The notes under the pieces were generated by a model that worked only from the letters and a program-made list of their open reading frames with translations, was not told the origin of the DNA and did no database searches. The position numbers and the translations under genes are program-made. This document shows, in pieces, positions 20,525 through 31,960 of a stretch of 64,000 bases of DNA. Numbering within the stretch: the stretch's first letter is position 1; every line of letters starts with the position of its first letter. The DNA is from Platanthera guangdongensis (Eukaryota > Streptophyta > Magnoliopsida > Asparagales > Orchidaceae). The stretch spans positions 23,263,194-23,327,193 of the forward strand of contig CM077149.1 in assembly GCA_039583875.1 (NCBI GenBank), written 5' to 3'.

Positions 20525-22527
20525 GACCCAGTTTACCTTGGGCCTAGGTTGATAACCTTTAAACTCAGAAATAAAAGACATCCCAGGTTGACTCTTATAA
20601 CCTTCAGGATGATATCTCCTTGGTGGTATAATCCATTCAGTAAAAGGGTTAAAGATTTGGGATGAAGGAACCCTTGGATTGGATTTTGATTTGCCCTTGA
20701 AAGAGTTTCCAGAGCTCTGATCTCTGTTCGACGATCGTGGAGCTGCGTTCGACGATCTTGGGTCAGATCGTCGAGCTCCGTTCGACGGTCGACTGTGGCA
20801 TGGTTCAGGAACTTGAGATCGTCGACCTGAGTTCGACGATTTTGCCTGAGATCGTCGATCTGCGTTCGGCGATCGTCGAGCTTCGTTCGATGATTTCTGC
20901 TCGGACTTGGTTTTCTTAGGCAGATCAGAATTTTTCCTAGCTACCTCTACAACTCCCTTCCCTTTATCAGAAATGAACTTGATTGGGGTTGTTAGAACTA
21001 TAGGTTGGCTGGATGAAGTACCCAAGCCCAGTGTACTATTAAATCTGGAGTTCACTGTGCTTGTGATGTCCATCAGCTTGATACTTCTCCCATTAAGGGA
21101 TTCTTCAAGCTTCTTGGCCTCAGATAGCTTAACTTTCAGTGAAGCTATCTGCTCCCTATAGCACTCCAACTCCTGAGAGAGTTTGAGGTTTTCTGACTTT
21201 AAGGTATTATGTTCAGACAATTGATTTCTGAGAGAAATAATTTCCTTATCAGATTTTAGCAGTCTAAACATAATGCTTTAAACTCATATTTAAAGTCCTC
21301 TGAATTGAAATCAAATGAACTAATTACCTGGTCTTCTTCAAGTTGAGTCTCTGAATCTGACTCTAAGTCTTCTTCATCTGAATTATGTTGTGAGACATTG
21401 ATTGTCATCATGTAGAACTCCTTCTCTTCTGCATCATCTTCATCATCACTGGAGCTGGATGAGGCTTCTGACTCCTCTTCAGTTTCACTCCAGGATTCAG
21501 CAACAAATCCCTTCCTTGTGTGTTTATTCTTGCTTGTGGAGGGTTTGCCATTGTTACTTTTCTTGAAGTCTTTTTCTCTTCTTCTTTCTTTCTTGTCCCT
21601 TCTGTCCTTGTTTTTGTTCTCTAGACAGTCAGGTACAATGTGCCCTGGTTTCCTGCAACCAAAGCAGACAATTTCCTTATTATTAGACTTATCATACCTT
21701 GGCTTATCATGCTCCTTGTATGATCTCTTTCTGAAGTCCTTTCTGGCCATCTTGTATAATCTTTTGGCCAAGAGACTGAGCAGTTCATCATTGCCTGTGA
21801 CTTTGTCTTCAGGCTGATCTTCAGTTGCTTTGAAGGCTATTGTCTTCTCTTTTCTTGTGGCTGGTGAAGCAGCCTTCTGCTCTTTTTCTCTGTTTTTGAT
21901 TAGTAGCTCATAAGATTTGAGCTTGCCCAAAAGAGCTTCTGTGGTGATCTCATTCAAACTTCTGGCATCCTTAATTGGCCAGATTCATCAATTCCAAGTG
22001 CTAGGGAAGCACATTAGAATTTTGTCATTAAGTTCAGTCAGTGATATCTCCTTATCCAAAGTCCTGAGTTCACTGACTATCAGACTGAGTCTATTGTACA
22101 TATCTCCAACTGACTCAGCTTCTCCCTTCTTGAAATTCTCATATTGAGATATGAGGTGGGATCTCCTGTCCTTTCTCTCATCAGCTGAGCCTGAGACTAT
22201 TTCAGAGAGTTTATCCCAGATTTCCTTTGCTGAATTGCATTCAGCCACCTTTTGAAAGATATCATCAGACATGGTCTGGGCTAAGATGTTCATAGCCTTA
22301 GCATCAGCTACCTTCCACTTCTTGATATTAGCATCTATTCCTGATGGACGTGGAACAACATTTGTACTTGAGTTCTCTGGAGGTCTTGGACAAACTATCA
22401 AAATAGAATTAAAAATATCCTCGTCAATAGAATTCATGTATAATCTGATCCATGCTTTCCAAAGTGCAAACTTGGACAGATTGCACACTAGAGATCTGGT
22501 GCTAGCATAATCTTTGTTTTGGGCCAT
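20513..22527 (-). pseudogene. gag: Element B gag
   Basis: ATG at 22527 (minus), MAQNKDYASTRS. The copia gag core ends in two adjacent TGA codons (21985-21990) in the middle of a conserved stretch; the same frame then continues with the CCHC knuckle CFGCRKPGHIVPDC (about 21660) and an acidic Glu/Ser/Asp tract. A one-base deletion near 21270 shifts to the last frame, which has a coiled coil (LKSENLKLSQELECYREQIA) and an Arg/Ser/Asn-rich repeat (20722-20895) encoded by the palindrome motif. It ends NWVKNK, TGA at 20513-20515. The protease frame is +1 and overlaps this stop. Confidence 0.85.
20722..20895 (-). repeat. Palindrome motif inside B gag codons
   Basis: Repeated GATCGTCGA / TCGACGATC half-sites with GTTCG and CTGAG cores, encoding RRSxxSN-type repeats. 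It is the same motif as the B LTR array at 23828-24110. Confidence 0.85.
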
Positions 22528-22640
22528 GATTTGTGAAAACAAGATCTAATAATAAACTCAAAAGAAAACTGATCCAACTAGGAATCTTTGGGTTCAGGTG
22601 TTAGGCTGTACAACCACCAAGGTGTGGTATGTTTAACCAA

Positions 22641-22656
22641 GCTGGCTCTGATACCA
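22641..22656 (-). other. Primer binding site of element B
   Basis: TGGTATCAGAGCCAGC on the minus strand, two bases after the LTR end. Confidence 0.88.
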
Positions 22657-23827
22657 ATTGAAAGTGCAGCTAGATCTGATATACTCTAGAGGGGGGGGGG
22701 GGTGCATAGAGTATGGTGCTTAAAAAAACTTTTTACAACAGTTATTGTAATCTTAGTGAACAGGGAAGCAAATATTAAATCTAATCACAAAATAACCTAC
22801 AACAGAAATTAATCACAGATCTAAACTAATCACAAAACAATCACAGCCAGAAACAAAAGATAAAGACAAGCAAGCCAGAAGACACAAGGAGCTATAGTGG
22901 TTCCCCTAAACTTGGGTACATCCACTCTTCTACCACCCTAGGTAGGAATCCACTGCAGGATGAGTTGATCAGGTGTCCTGGGCACCAATGAGCTTTTGAT
23001 AAGGTGCTCAAAAACCAAATCAGATTTTTTGATCAGGTGTCTTGCCACCAATGAGCTTTTGACAAGGTGCTCAAAAACCAAGCTCAAACTTTTGAAGGGA
23101 GTTTGAAAAACAATTTACAGAGATGGGGATGAGAGAGTTATGGAAGTCTTCTCTTTCTCAAAACAGCTGAGAAGACTATGTGGATTTGATAATGTCAAAG
23201 CTCCCCCTGAGTTATTGAGATGTTCAGGAAATGAAGCTTTGATGTAGGGTGATAGGCCTTCAGAAGTTGATCTCCAGCAAATGATGATTTCAGCAACAGC
23301 TGAAATGTTAGGTTTCTGGAGTCTTTGAAAGATGTTGGCCTTGAACACTTGAATCACAAGAGATCAGAAGATTTCAGAAGATTTGATCTCCTTGGATGTG
23401 TGTTCTTGTATGAATTCTTTGAGACAGAGAATGTCTACAGCTCTTTCTCCTTTTCTCTTGTGAACAGAAAGATGTTTGAGAAAGATGTTGTCCAGAGAAG
23501 TGTAGCAGAGAATGTTTTTATTCTTCTTGTTCTATGTTATCTCTCTTCTAATCTGTGTTCTGAGAGATGGAGAGATTAAAAATCTTGTATTTTCTTCTCT
23601 GGTTCTGAATAGAAAGTCATCCTCTGTCAAGAATAGTCGTTGGCCTGACATTAATTGCATCCTTAATTGCAAATGTCTTCTGGAGGAAAGTCCAAAGAAA
23701 CATTCCTTGATAATCTCTTGAAACTTGGTCCAGAATAAATGAAAACGGCTAGAAAATCTTCTGAATTAATTGCTGAATAACTCCTTAATTGTTCTAAATT
23801 TAAATCTTGAAAAAGATTGAATTCTTC

Positions 23828-24110
23828 AAAAATCGTCGAACTGAGCTCTGCTGTCGTCAAACTGCGCTCAGCGTATACAGCAACAGAGATCGTCGATCTG
23901 AGCTCAAAGATCGTCGAACTGAGCTCAGAGATAGAGAATCAATATTGAGTCAAGATCGTCGAACTGAGCTCGAAGATCGTCGAATGGAGTTCGACAATTT
24001 ATTGAAGTTGAGATCAGCGATCGTCGAATGGAGTTCGACGATCTGTTGAAGTTGAGCTAGACGATCGTCGATTGGAGTTCGACGATTCGTTATACTGAGC
24101 TTGACGATAT
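23828..24110 (-). repeat. TCGTCGAACTGAGCTC array, B LTR (transcribed side)
   Basis: About ten units with half-sites GATCGTCGA and TCGACGATC around CTGAGCTC or ATGGAGT cores. It lies downstream of the TATA box, so it should be part of the RNA. The same motif occurs in B gag codons at 20722-20895 and, looser, at 28000-28090 in C'. Confidence 0.85.
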
Positions 24111-24423
24111 GACTTAGTCTTCAAACTGAAAATCCTTGGTCTTGAGGGCAGCTGCCAAACCTAAGTACTAACCCTTAGACTCAATTCTAATTGACCTTTA
24201 GAGCTATACAGGAGGTCAAAAACAGGTTTCCTAAAGACATAGTGATCCTGACCCAAATTAGTAATAGGGTGTTCCAACAAGCTCTCTCTCTCCAACTTCT
24301 TAGATCTTCTGTCGAAGGTCTTCTTCTTTTGTGTTGTTAGATCTCTGTGTAGATCTTCAATCTGTTATTGATCTTCAATGAATAATCTGTTGATTGATTG
24401 TCACCCTCTGTTGAAATAAAAAG

Positions 24424-24435
24424 CCTTTATATAAG
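24424..24435 (-). promoter_or_regulatory. TATA box of B LTR
   Basis: CTTATATAAAGG on the minus strand, in a context (ATGGAGAAAG...) shared with the C' LTR box at 31951-31960, between the two palindrome arrays. Confidence 0.6.
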
Positions 24436-24574
24436 CTTTCTCCATGATGACCGACTGATCGGGTTTCTAACAACCTCCTGACACCTCTGACAGTTGCAGT
24501 TGACCGGTTGAAATGACAGCTGTCAGGTCATCCAGTCACTTCTTGAAATCACTGTCACTCTCTGAAAGTGTCGA

Positions 24575-25110
24575 GACAGATAGTGATTATGTGTCTACAC
24601 AAATAGACTAAGTGTCGACACTAGTAGACTAAGTGTCGACACTAGCCTTGATGGTGTCGACAGAACTCCTTGTGTTGTTGTAATAGCTTCTCGACACTGC
24701 TTCTTCAGAATGTGTCGACACTGATTCTTTGTGTCGACACAAGCCTTCTATTGAATGTGTCGACACTGATTCTGTGTGTCAACACAAGTACTTCTTCTTT
24801 AACACTTAGTTGAATTCTGTTGTGTGTTGACACAAATCCTTTGTGTCGACACATGCCTTCTTGTGTTGAAACTTGCTGAGTGTCGACACATCTCCTTTGT
24901 GTCGACACATGCCTTCTTGTGTTGAAACTTGCTGAGTGTCGACACATCTCCTTTGTGTCGACACAAGTACTTTAACTTTGTTGAAGCTTGTTGAGTGTCG
25001 AAATAACCTTTCTGGGTGTCGACACAATTACTCCAAGTGTCGACACATCTTCTCTAGGTGTCGACACAAACCTTCATAAGTGTCGACACTTCACCTCTAG
25101 GTGTCGACAC
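24575..25110 (-). repeat. GTGTCGACAC palindrome array, B U3
   Basis: About 25 copies of the 10-base palindrome GTGTCGACAC or one-base variants, with irregular spacers of roughly 10-20 bases. It lies upstream of the TATA box on the minus strand. The same palindrome is arrayed in the C' LTR (31368-31815) and before the C' accessory ORF (27800-28155). Confidence 0.9.
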
Positions 25111-25255
25111 ATGGACTTAGAAACTTTTCTGCATTTTCTGCAATTACTTAACCTGCACATATAAACTCAAATCACATCAAATACACCTTGATGTATATCA
25201 TTGAGTAGGGTGAGGCTTCTTCAAATCTGGTACACATTTTCTAATGTTCCCAACA

Positions 25256-27777
25256 CTATGCCAGTTTAGAGCCTAGGTAGGAAGGTCTACACTTTTGTGG
25301 TTGTAGATGACTATTCTAGATTCTCTTGGGTATTCTTTCTGAGACAGGAATCTGAAACCCCAAATGTCTTCTACTATTTTGTCAAACAAATTCAGAATGA
25401 ATTAGATAGTTCAGTGGTCAAAATCAGAAGTGACCATTGAACTGAATTCCAATCTGAAAGTATGACAAGGCTGTGTGAAGAATTTGAGATTCTTCAGGAA
25501 TTCTCCTCACCTAGAACACCTCAGCAAAATGGCATTGCTGAGAGAAAGAAAAGGACATTGATTGAGGCAGGAAGAACACTATTGAGTGATACTTCTCTCC
25601 CAGAATATTTCTGGGCTGATGCAGTAAACACTGCATGTCATGTGCTCAATAGGGCTTCCATCACCAAAAGCCACAAAAAGACAACCTATGAGGTTATGAA
25701 TGGCAGAAAACTAAACTTATCTAATTTCAGGATCTTTGGTTGCAAGTGCTATGTGCTTAATAATGGCAAATCACACCTAACTAAGTTTGCTGTCAAATCC
25801 CAAGATGGGTTATTTGTTGGGTACAGCAACAATAGTAAGGCTTATAGGGTCTACAATTTGGCTACTCAAGTTGTAGAAGAGTCAGTTCATATCATCTTTG
25901 ATGAAACTAGACTTATTAACAGTGAGTTGCCAAGTAGTTCTTGTAGCTCCACAGGTATACAACAGAAGATGGACCAGCATACTAACAGAGAAGTTCCAAC
26001 TGTAAAGCAGGATGAAGAAAATGGTAGTTGTTGTTCAGGGGGAGTACAAGACACTCAAGATGCTGATGAAGAACATGAGGTGCAGCATAATGAAGAGATT
26101 GGAGAAGGCCAAACTGCTGATAGATTACCTCCAGCAGTTAGACATCTGAAGGATCATCCTGCACACCAGATCATTGGTGATCCAAGACAAGGAGTACAAA
26201 CAAGGAGCAGGAACTTAAACACAGTTCTTTGCTCAAGCTTCTTATCTCAAGTGGAATCCAAGAGATTTGAAGAAGCTATTCTAGACCCTCACTAGATTGA
26301 AGCTATGCAGGAGGAGTTAAATCAATTCAGGAGGTGCAAGGTCTGGGATTTTGTTCCAAAACCAAAGGGCCACAATGTCATAGGGAAAAAGTGGATTTAT
26401 AGAAACAAGCTTAATGAGAGGAGGATCAGAGTGAAGAACAAGGCAAGACTAGTTGCCAAAGGATACATACAGGAGGAGGGCATAGACTTTGATCAGTCTT
26501 TTGCCCCTATGGCAAGGCTGGAAGCTATCAGGCTATTTCTAGCCTATGCAGCATATCAAGGCTTCAAAGTGTTCCAGATGGATGTTAAGTCTACATTCTT
26601 AAATGAAGACTTAAAAGAGGAGGTCTATGTAGAACAGCCCTTAGGTTTTGTTGATCCCCTCAATCCTACTTATGTCTATAGACTTAGGAAAGCTTTGTTT
26701 GGGTTGAAACAAGCCCCAAGGGCTTGTTATGAAACCCTGTCTACTTTCCTCATTGAGAACAAATTCTCAAGGGGGGAAATAGATAAGACTCTATTCCTTA
26801 GGGAATCCAAAGGAAAGATAATCCTAGTCCAAATATATGTTGATGACATAATATTTGGTTCTACTGAAAGTAACCTTTTTAGAAAGTTTGCAAAACTTAT
26901 ACAATGGAAATTTGAAATGAGCAGTATGAGAGAACTTAAGTTTTTCTTGGGTCTCCAAGTAAGACACACTGATGATGGCTTGTCCATATCCCAGTCTAAG
27001 TTCACCCAAGAGTTAATTAAGAAGTATGATATGGAGTCATCTACTACCATGAGAACTCCAATGGGGACAAGTGTATCTCTTAGCAAAGATGATGCAGGGA
27101 AACCTGTAAATGAAACTTTGTATAGAGTAATAGTTGGCTCTCTCCTATATCTGACTGTTAGTAGACCAGATATCATATATGCTACATGTGTTTGTGTTAG
27201 GTACCAATCCTTCCCTAAAGAATCTCATCTTACTGCTGTCAAAAGGATTTTGAGATATCTTAAGGGCACACCTAATCTAGGCCTTTGGTATCCTAGGAAT
27301 AGAGATTTTCTACTAATGGGCTATTCAGATGTAATCTTTGCACGTTGTAAAGTAGAAAGAAAAAGAACAACAGGCGCCTGTCAATTTCTAGGAGGAAGAT
27401 TGGTGTCTTGGAGCTATAAGAAGCAGACCAGTGTGGTAATTTCTACAGCTGAGTCTGAGTATGTAGCTGCAGGAAGTTGTGCACAACTATTGTGGATACA
27501 ACATCAGTTAGAAGATTATGGTATTCAGGTAAGTAGAACTCCATTATTATGTGATTCTACTAGTGCTATTTCTATTGCTCATAATCCTGTTTCTCATAGT
27601 AGAACAAAGCATATAGAAATAAGATACCATTTTCTTAGAGGTCATGTAGAGAAAGAAGATATCTCTTTAGAATTTGTTAGCACTGATTTACAACTAGCTG
27701 ACATGTTTACTAAGCCTTTAGATGAAACTAAATTCAATAATTTCAAAATTGAATTAGGAATATTGAACATAAATTAG
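25256..27777 (+). pseudogene. pol: Element C' pol: integrase, reverse transcriptase, RNase H
   Basis: One frame throughout, broken only by stops: TAG at 25267-25269 (Gln in MPVQSLG), TGA at 25438-25440 (Gly in DHGTEF) and TAG at 26293-26295 (Trp in DPHWIEAM). The integrase begins after its first catalytic Asp, since the left part is lost at the B boundary; it keeps the second Asp and NGIAERKK. RT shows [13 protein letters not shown] and [10 protein letters not shown]. RNase H shows [31 protein letters not shown] and [11 protein letters not shown]. It ends with TAG at 27777. Confidence 0.88.
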
Positions 27778-28304
27778 TTTAACAAATTTGGCTAAGTAAA
27801 ATTGTGTCGACACAAAAAGTTGTCAGTGTCGACACATAGTAGTTGGTGTCGACATTCCAAAAAAGTGGCATCGACACATCTAGAAAATTGGTGTCGACAC
27901 TCTAGGAAAATTGTGTCGACACATCTAGAGAATAGGTGTTGACTCTTCAGAGAAGTTGTGTCGACACATCCAGAAGTTGTGTCGACACTAAGAATCAACT
28001 GATCGTCGAGCGCAGATTCAACAACATTTCCTCGACCTCAAATCGTCGACCTCAGATCGACGACTTCACGGACTCTTCGTCGAACACGACCAAGACAAAT
28101 AGAATTGATGTTGAGACATTAGAAGTCTTTGTCGACACTTTTCAACAGTGTCGACACATTAAGAGAATTATGACGTACCTTTTCACCTTCATTATTTAGA
28201 AAGGTATAAATAGGTCAATAACATAGTCTGTCGACACGCTCTCGAGAACAAAACCCTATGTCGACTAATTCTCTCTTCTAAATACAAGATTTCTCTTAAC
28301 CCTA
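27778..28304 (+). promoter_or_regulatory. Internal palindrome array and TATA box upstream of the C' accessory ORF
   Basis: Between RNase H and the accessory ORF lie about 11 copies of GTGTCGACAC (27800-28155), one cluster of the TCGTCGA/TCGACGA motif (28000-28090), then TATAAATAG at 28205-28213, a CT-rich leader with AACCCTA, and an ATG at 28305. The order (palindrome array, TATA about 50 bases later, leader) copies the U3 of this family's LTRs. I read it as an internal promoter for the accessory ORF; that is inference from architecture. Confidence 0.6.
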
Positions 28305-30823
28305 ATGACGCCAAAGCTAGAAGATAATGTCAACGAAGGCTATGAGCTGGTACGCAAGGCCTTTGATAATGCGGAACCCATAATTAAAGCGATAGTAACC
28401 CTAATTGCTGAAAATGGGTTGGAATTTCTGGTATCTGAACCAACAAATATATGGAAGAAAGAAATTCTGGAATTTTGAGGCACAGCTACTTTAGACTCGA
28501 CTGGACTTAAGATCAAATCTATAGTTCAGGGAGCTAAAGTTAAACTTACCTTGAAGAGCTTGATGAAAACTCTTCAACTTCCAAGAACTCAAGAAGAAGA
28601 AGAAGTACCCACAACCATGACTACGGAAGCACTTCAGTGGTGTGGATTGGATCCCACCATAAAGATTGGATCTGCAAAGAACAGAAAACGAATGAATCAG
28701 CAAGGAAAATTCCTTTCAAAAGTAGTTGGCAAGGTCATTCTCTGCAAGCCAGGGGGACATGATAGGATTTCAGCCTATATGTTCAGCCTGATGACCAGGA
28801 TTATCTACAGACTAAACAAAGATTGGTCAGTAGTAATTTTTGAAAAGATTAAGGAAAGTATTAAGAAGCCAAATCTGGGAAGAATTACAAGTCTGTACTT
28901 GGCTAGAACAATTCCTGAAGTAATGGAACAAACTGCTGGTTCAAAGATCAACCATATGAGAAGAATGGACATAAGGATCATCTCCAGATGGGATAGAGTC
29001 CTAACAAAGGACATTCCTGATCAAGAGAGGCCAGAGATTCCTGGCAAATCTCCTGCACAAGATATTGCAGATGGTGCTCAAGTGCAAGGGGAGCCTCATC
29101 TTGAGGAAGAGTCAACCCACTTGGAAAGTGAAATGGTTACACAAACTATTCTTGAGGTAATTCAACAGGTTAATCAATCAATTCTCAATGATAATGATGA
29201 AACACTAACTGAATCTTTGATTGATATTGACCAGCCAACTCAACTAAACAGTCAAGCACAAGATGTTATCATGAAGGATACATCTGCTGATGCTAATGCT
29301 CCTGAGTTGGTGGTGCCTCAAGTCCCTACTCAATAAGAGTTTACCCATGAGGAGTTGTTTCCAGATATAGAACAAGCAAGAACTGAGGTGAGCAAACTGA
29401 ATTTGAGGGGGAGAAAGCAGACTTTGAGGGGGAGCAAGTTAACATTGAGGAGGAGCAAGTAAGTACTGTGGGGGAGGAGCAAGAGACTCATGGGGAGCAA
29501 CTTAGGACAGAAAAGGAACTGTCTTCTAGTCCCCATAAAAGAGTTGATATACCAAGTACCTTAGCGTCTGAAGATGAAGCAGAAATTCAAGATAAGAAAA
29601 GAAAGCTAATGGTATTCAAAAGAAGAAGTCAGAGCTATAAGAGGGCATTATAAACTGCTCCAGCCACTAATTATAGTACCTTGTTGATCTCATTGCAAGT
29701 AAAGTTAGTCGAACAAAGGATTGCCATGGAGAAATATATGGATGAGACCCATAAAGATCTGCAATTCTCCTTGGCTCAGGATATAAAATCAATAAGATTT
29801 AAAGTAAATCAAAACAAGAAGGAAATGACAGATTGCTTCCACAAGGGTGGCAGTGCTATTATCTTTCTTGCAAAACAAAAAGAAGGAATAAAGAATCAAG
29901 TTGATGATATGGCTATTAAACAAGGCTATGTTTTAGAGAATCAACTTAGAATGAACGATAATCTGATAGAATCACATAATGTGATTGTTACAGAAATGAA
30001 GAATATTGTTACTGCCCAAACTGAAGCAAGGGCTAAAGCCAAGGTAGATTTTGATAAGCAATTACAGGAAGACCTAGCTGCTATACAAACAGCTATTGAG
30101 TAACCTCAAAAGACCATTTCCACACAGCTACTGATGTTAAGGTCATTCTATAAAGATGATGTTAATTATCTTGATGAACAAATCATATTTCAGAAAGATG
30201 ACCTCAGGGATCATATTGCAAGAGAAGTCATAAAGGGGGAGAGAGTGTTAGTCAAAGCTGGCTCAGATCATGCTAAATGGATATCTAATAGCATCAGAGC
30301 CACACTTGGATATCCACCCCTCAGTGATAATGATAATGTAGCTGAGTCGGGTAAATACCATGCTTATTTTGGAGGTTATCAACCTGAATTTGCTCAGGTC
30401 ATTTACCCTCCAGCAGATTTTGAAATGATTCACCAAGAAGTACAGTCAATGTACAACCATCCAGAGGGTGCTAAAAATATTATTATTGAGGAAGTGGAAA
30501 TGTTAGGGGCTGATAAGGATGCTCAGAAGGAAGCTCTATTGTCTAAGAAAAAGTTCAGAGAACAGGCTGAGTTGAAGCCTGATTTTGAGCAGTGGAGCCC
30601 TACTTCCAGAAATATTATATTGACTGCTTGGAAGGCTGTGAAGACAAGACCAATGATAGGGGCAAATGGTATACTGAGCAAGAATGGCAAAAGCATGAAG
30701 CTAGGCAGGAAGCCATTCTATAATATAGAAGAAAAGCAAAAGATTGGAAGCTACCTCCTAATGCTCAGGAGCCTAGCAAGTATTTCTCAAAGCCTTTTCA
30801 CTATTTTGAAAGGCAAAGAATAA
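28305..30823 (+). pseudogene. Element C' accessory (env-like position) ORF, broken
   Basis: A region of about 840 codons after pol, where SIRE-type elements may carry an envelope-like or accessory ORF. ATG at 28305; TGA at 28476-28478 replaces a Trp in a FWG-type motif; the same frame runs on to TAA at 29336 (LTLKSLMKTLQLPRTQ, TTEALQWCG, SRWDRVLTKDIPD). After a frame change, TTGAGGGGGAGC repeats (29400-29480) and a Lys/Glu-rich part lead into a helical, Gln/Lys/Asp-rich section (29681-30103) and a C-terminal section (30134-30823) in one frame split by stops. I see no convincing signal peptide or membrane segment, so true envelope function is not supported. Confidence 0.6.
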
Positions 30824-31196
30824 GGGCTGAAGAGCAAAAGAAGAAAGATCTGAAGGAAAAAAGCCTGCTGATGATACTGATGCTCCTGTACAAGCCAAGA
30901 TCCAATCAGGAAAAGGCATATTCATCAAGGAGCCTGAGCAGCCTTAGGATAGATTTACTAGATTTTACAACTTTGTAATCTTTAGTGTTAAGAAATCTAT
31001 GTAACCTATTGTTAAAGAAATTTTTGAAATTTGAAACAAAACAATGATTAATGCTTATTCTGGTTGCATTATTATTCTGTGATGACTTTTTATATATGTT
31101 TTGTTTAGAATTTACCCTGTCATATAATGTTTTTGTACATCATAATATGTGTTTGTTATGAATGGTGTATATCATTGACTAAGGGTTATGACTTCT

Positions 31197-31212
31197 CCAA
31201 ATAAGGGGAGAT
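31197..31212 (+). other. Polypurine tract of C'
   Basis: CAAATAAGGGGAGAT directly before the TGTTGGGT start of the 3' LTR. Confidence 0.8.
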
Positions 31213-31367
31213 TGTTGGGTACATTGGAAAATGTGTACTAGATTTGAAGAAACCTCACCTTACTCAGTTATATGCATCAAGGTGTATTTGATGTTGTTTT
31301 GAGTTTATATGTGCAGGTTAAGTAAGTGAAGGAATGCATGAAAAAGTTTTTAAGTCCATGAGTTGAC

Positions 31368-31815
31368 ACCAGAAGAAGCTGTGTTGACACTTATGAAGGC
31401 TTGTGTCGACACTGGAGAAAAGCTGTGTCGACACTTGGAGTTAATTGTGTTGACACATGCAAAGGCTGTGCCGACACCAGAAGAAATTGTGTCGACATAC
31501 AGAGGCAGTGTCGACACACAGAGGAGCTTAGTCGACATCAATTGTATCGATAAACAGAGGCAGTGTCGATACACAGAAGACTTTGTCGACATCAACTGAG
31601 TCGACACACAGGACTTGTGTCGACACATAGCAGAGTTTCAATAAAGTTAAAGAGAAGAAGTGATTGTGTCGACACACAGAATTAGTGTCGACACATTCTA
31701 TAGATACTGTGTCAAGAAGTAGTGTCAACACCAAAGGAGCTGTGTCGACACCATCAAGGCTTGTGTAGACACTTAGGCTACTTGTGTCGACACATGATGA
31801 AGTTCAGTCTCGACA
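31368..31815 (+). repeat. GTGTCGACAC palindrome array, C' U3
   Basis: About 20 copies of GTGTCGACAC and close variants with irregular spacers, ending about 140 bases before the TATA box. Confidence 0.9.
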
Positions 31816-31951
31816 CTTTGCTGACAGAGACAGAGTTTCAAGAAGTGACTGGGTGATTTGACAGCTATCATTACCAACCGGTCAACTACAACTGTCAGTG
31901 CTGTCAGAAGTTTGTTAGAAACCGGATCAGCCGGTTACCATGGAGAAAGTC

Positions 31952-31960
31952 TATATAAAG
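31952..31960 (+). promoter_or_regulatory. TATA box of C' LTR
   Basis: TATATAAAG in a context shared with the B LTR, downstream of the palindrome array. Confidence 0.65.

Larger units (their letters stand above)
20020..25255 (-). mobile_element. Element B: truncated SIRE-type copia, minus strand
   Basis: Read from right to left: a 2.6 kb 5' LTR (25255 down to 22659), PBS, gag and protease, then truncation in the GAG-pre-integrase module at about 20020. The rest of pol and the 3' LTR are absent. Its right end abuts plus-strand integrase of C' at 25256 and its left end abuts plus-strand gag of C5 at 20019. No TSD pair is left to find. It belongs to the same family as C5 and C', with a different LTR tail from C'. 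Confidence 0.85.
22659..25255 (-). repeat. Element B LTR
   Basis: On the minus strand it starts TGTTGGGAACATTAG at 25255 and ends CTGCACTTTCA at 22659, then the PBS. In transcription order it has a GTGTCGACAC array (25110-24575), a TATA box (about 24434-24424), a second array of TCGTCGAACTGAGCTC-type units (24110-23828), the conserved hairpin box (22925-22893) and a C-run near 22690. The start aligns closely with the C' LTR at 31213; the end aligns with the C5 LTR. Confidence 0.85.

Noticed and set aside
20020..25260. Clean insertion of element B into C' with a 5-base TSD
   Set aside because: The right flank is CTATG but B's left end is lost in a truncation, so no matching copy can exist here. 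The order of events is not proven.
28305..30823. True retroviral-type envelope gene in C'
   Set aside because: No signal peptide, membrane-spanning hydrophobic segment or cleavage site is visible; only the position is env-like.
15370..31213. C5 (left gag) and C' (right pol) as two halves of one element
   Set aside because: Their LTR ends and the stretch around the TATA box differ too much. C5 matches the B LTR end, and the C' LTR has another tail.
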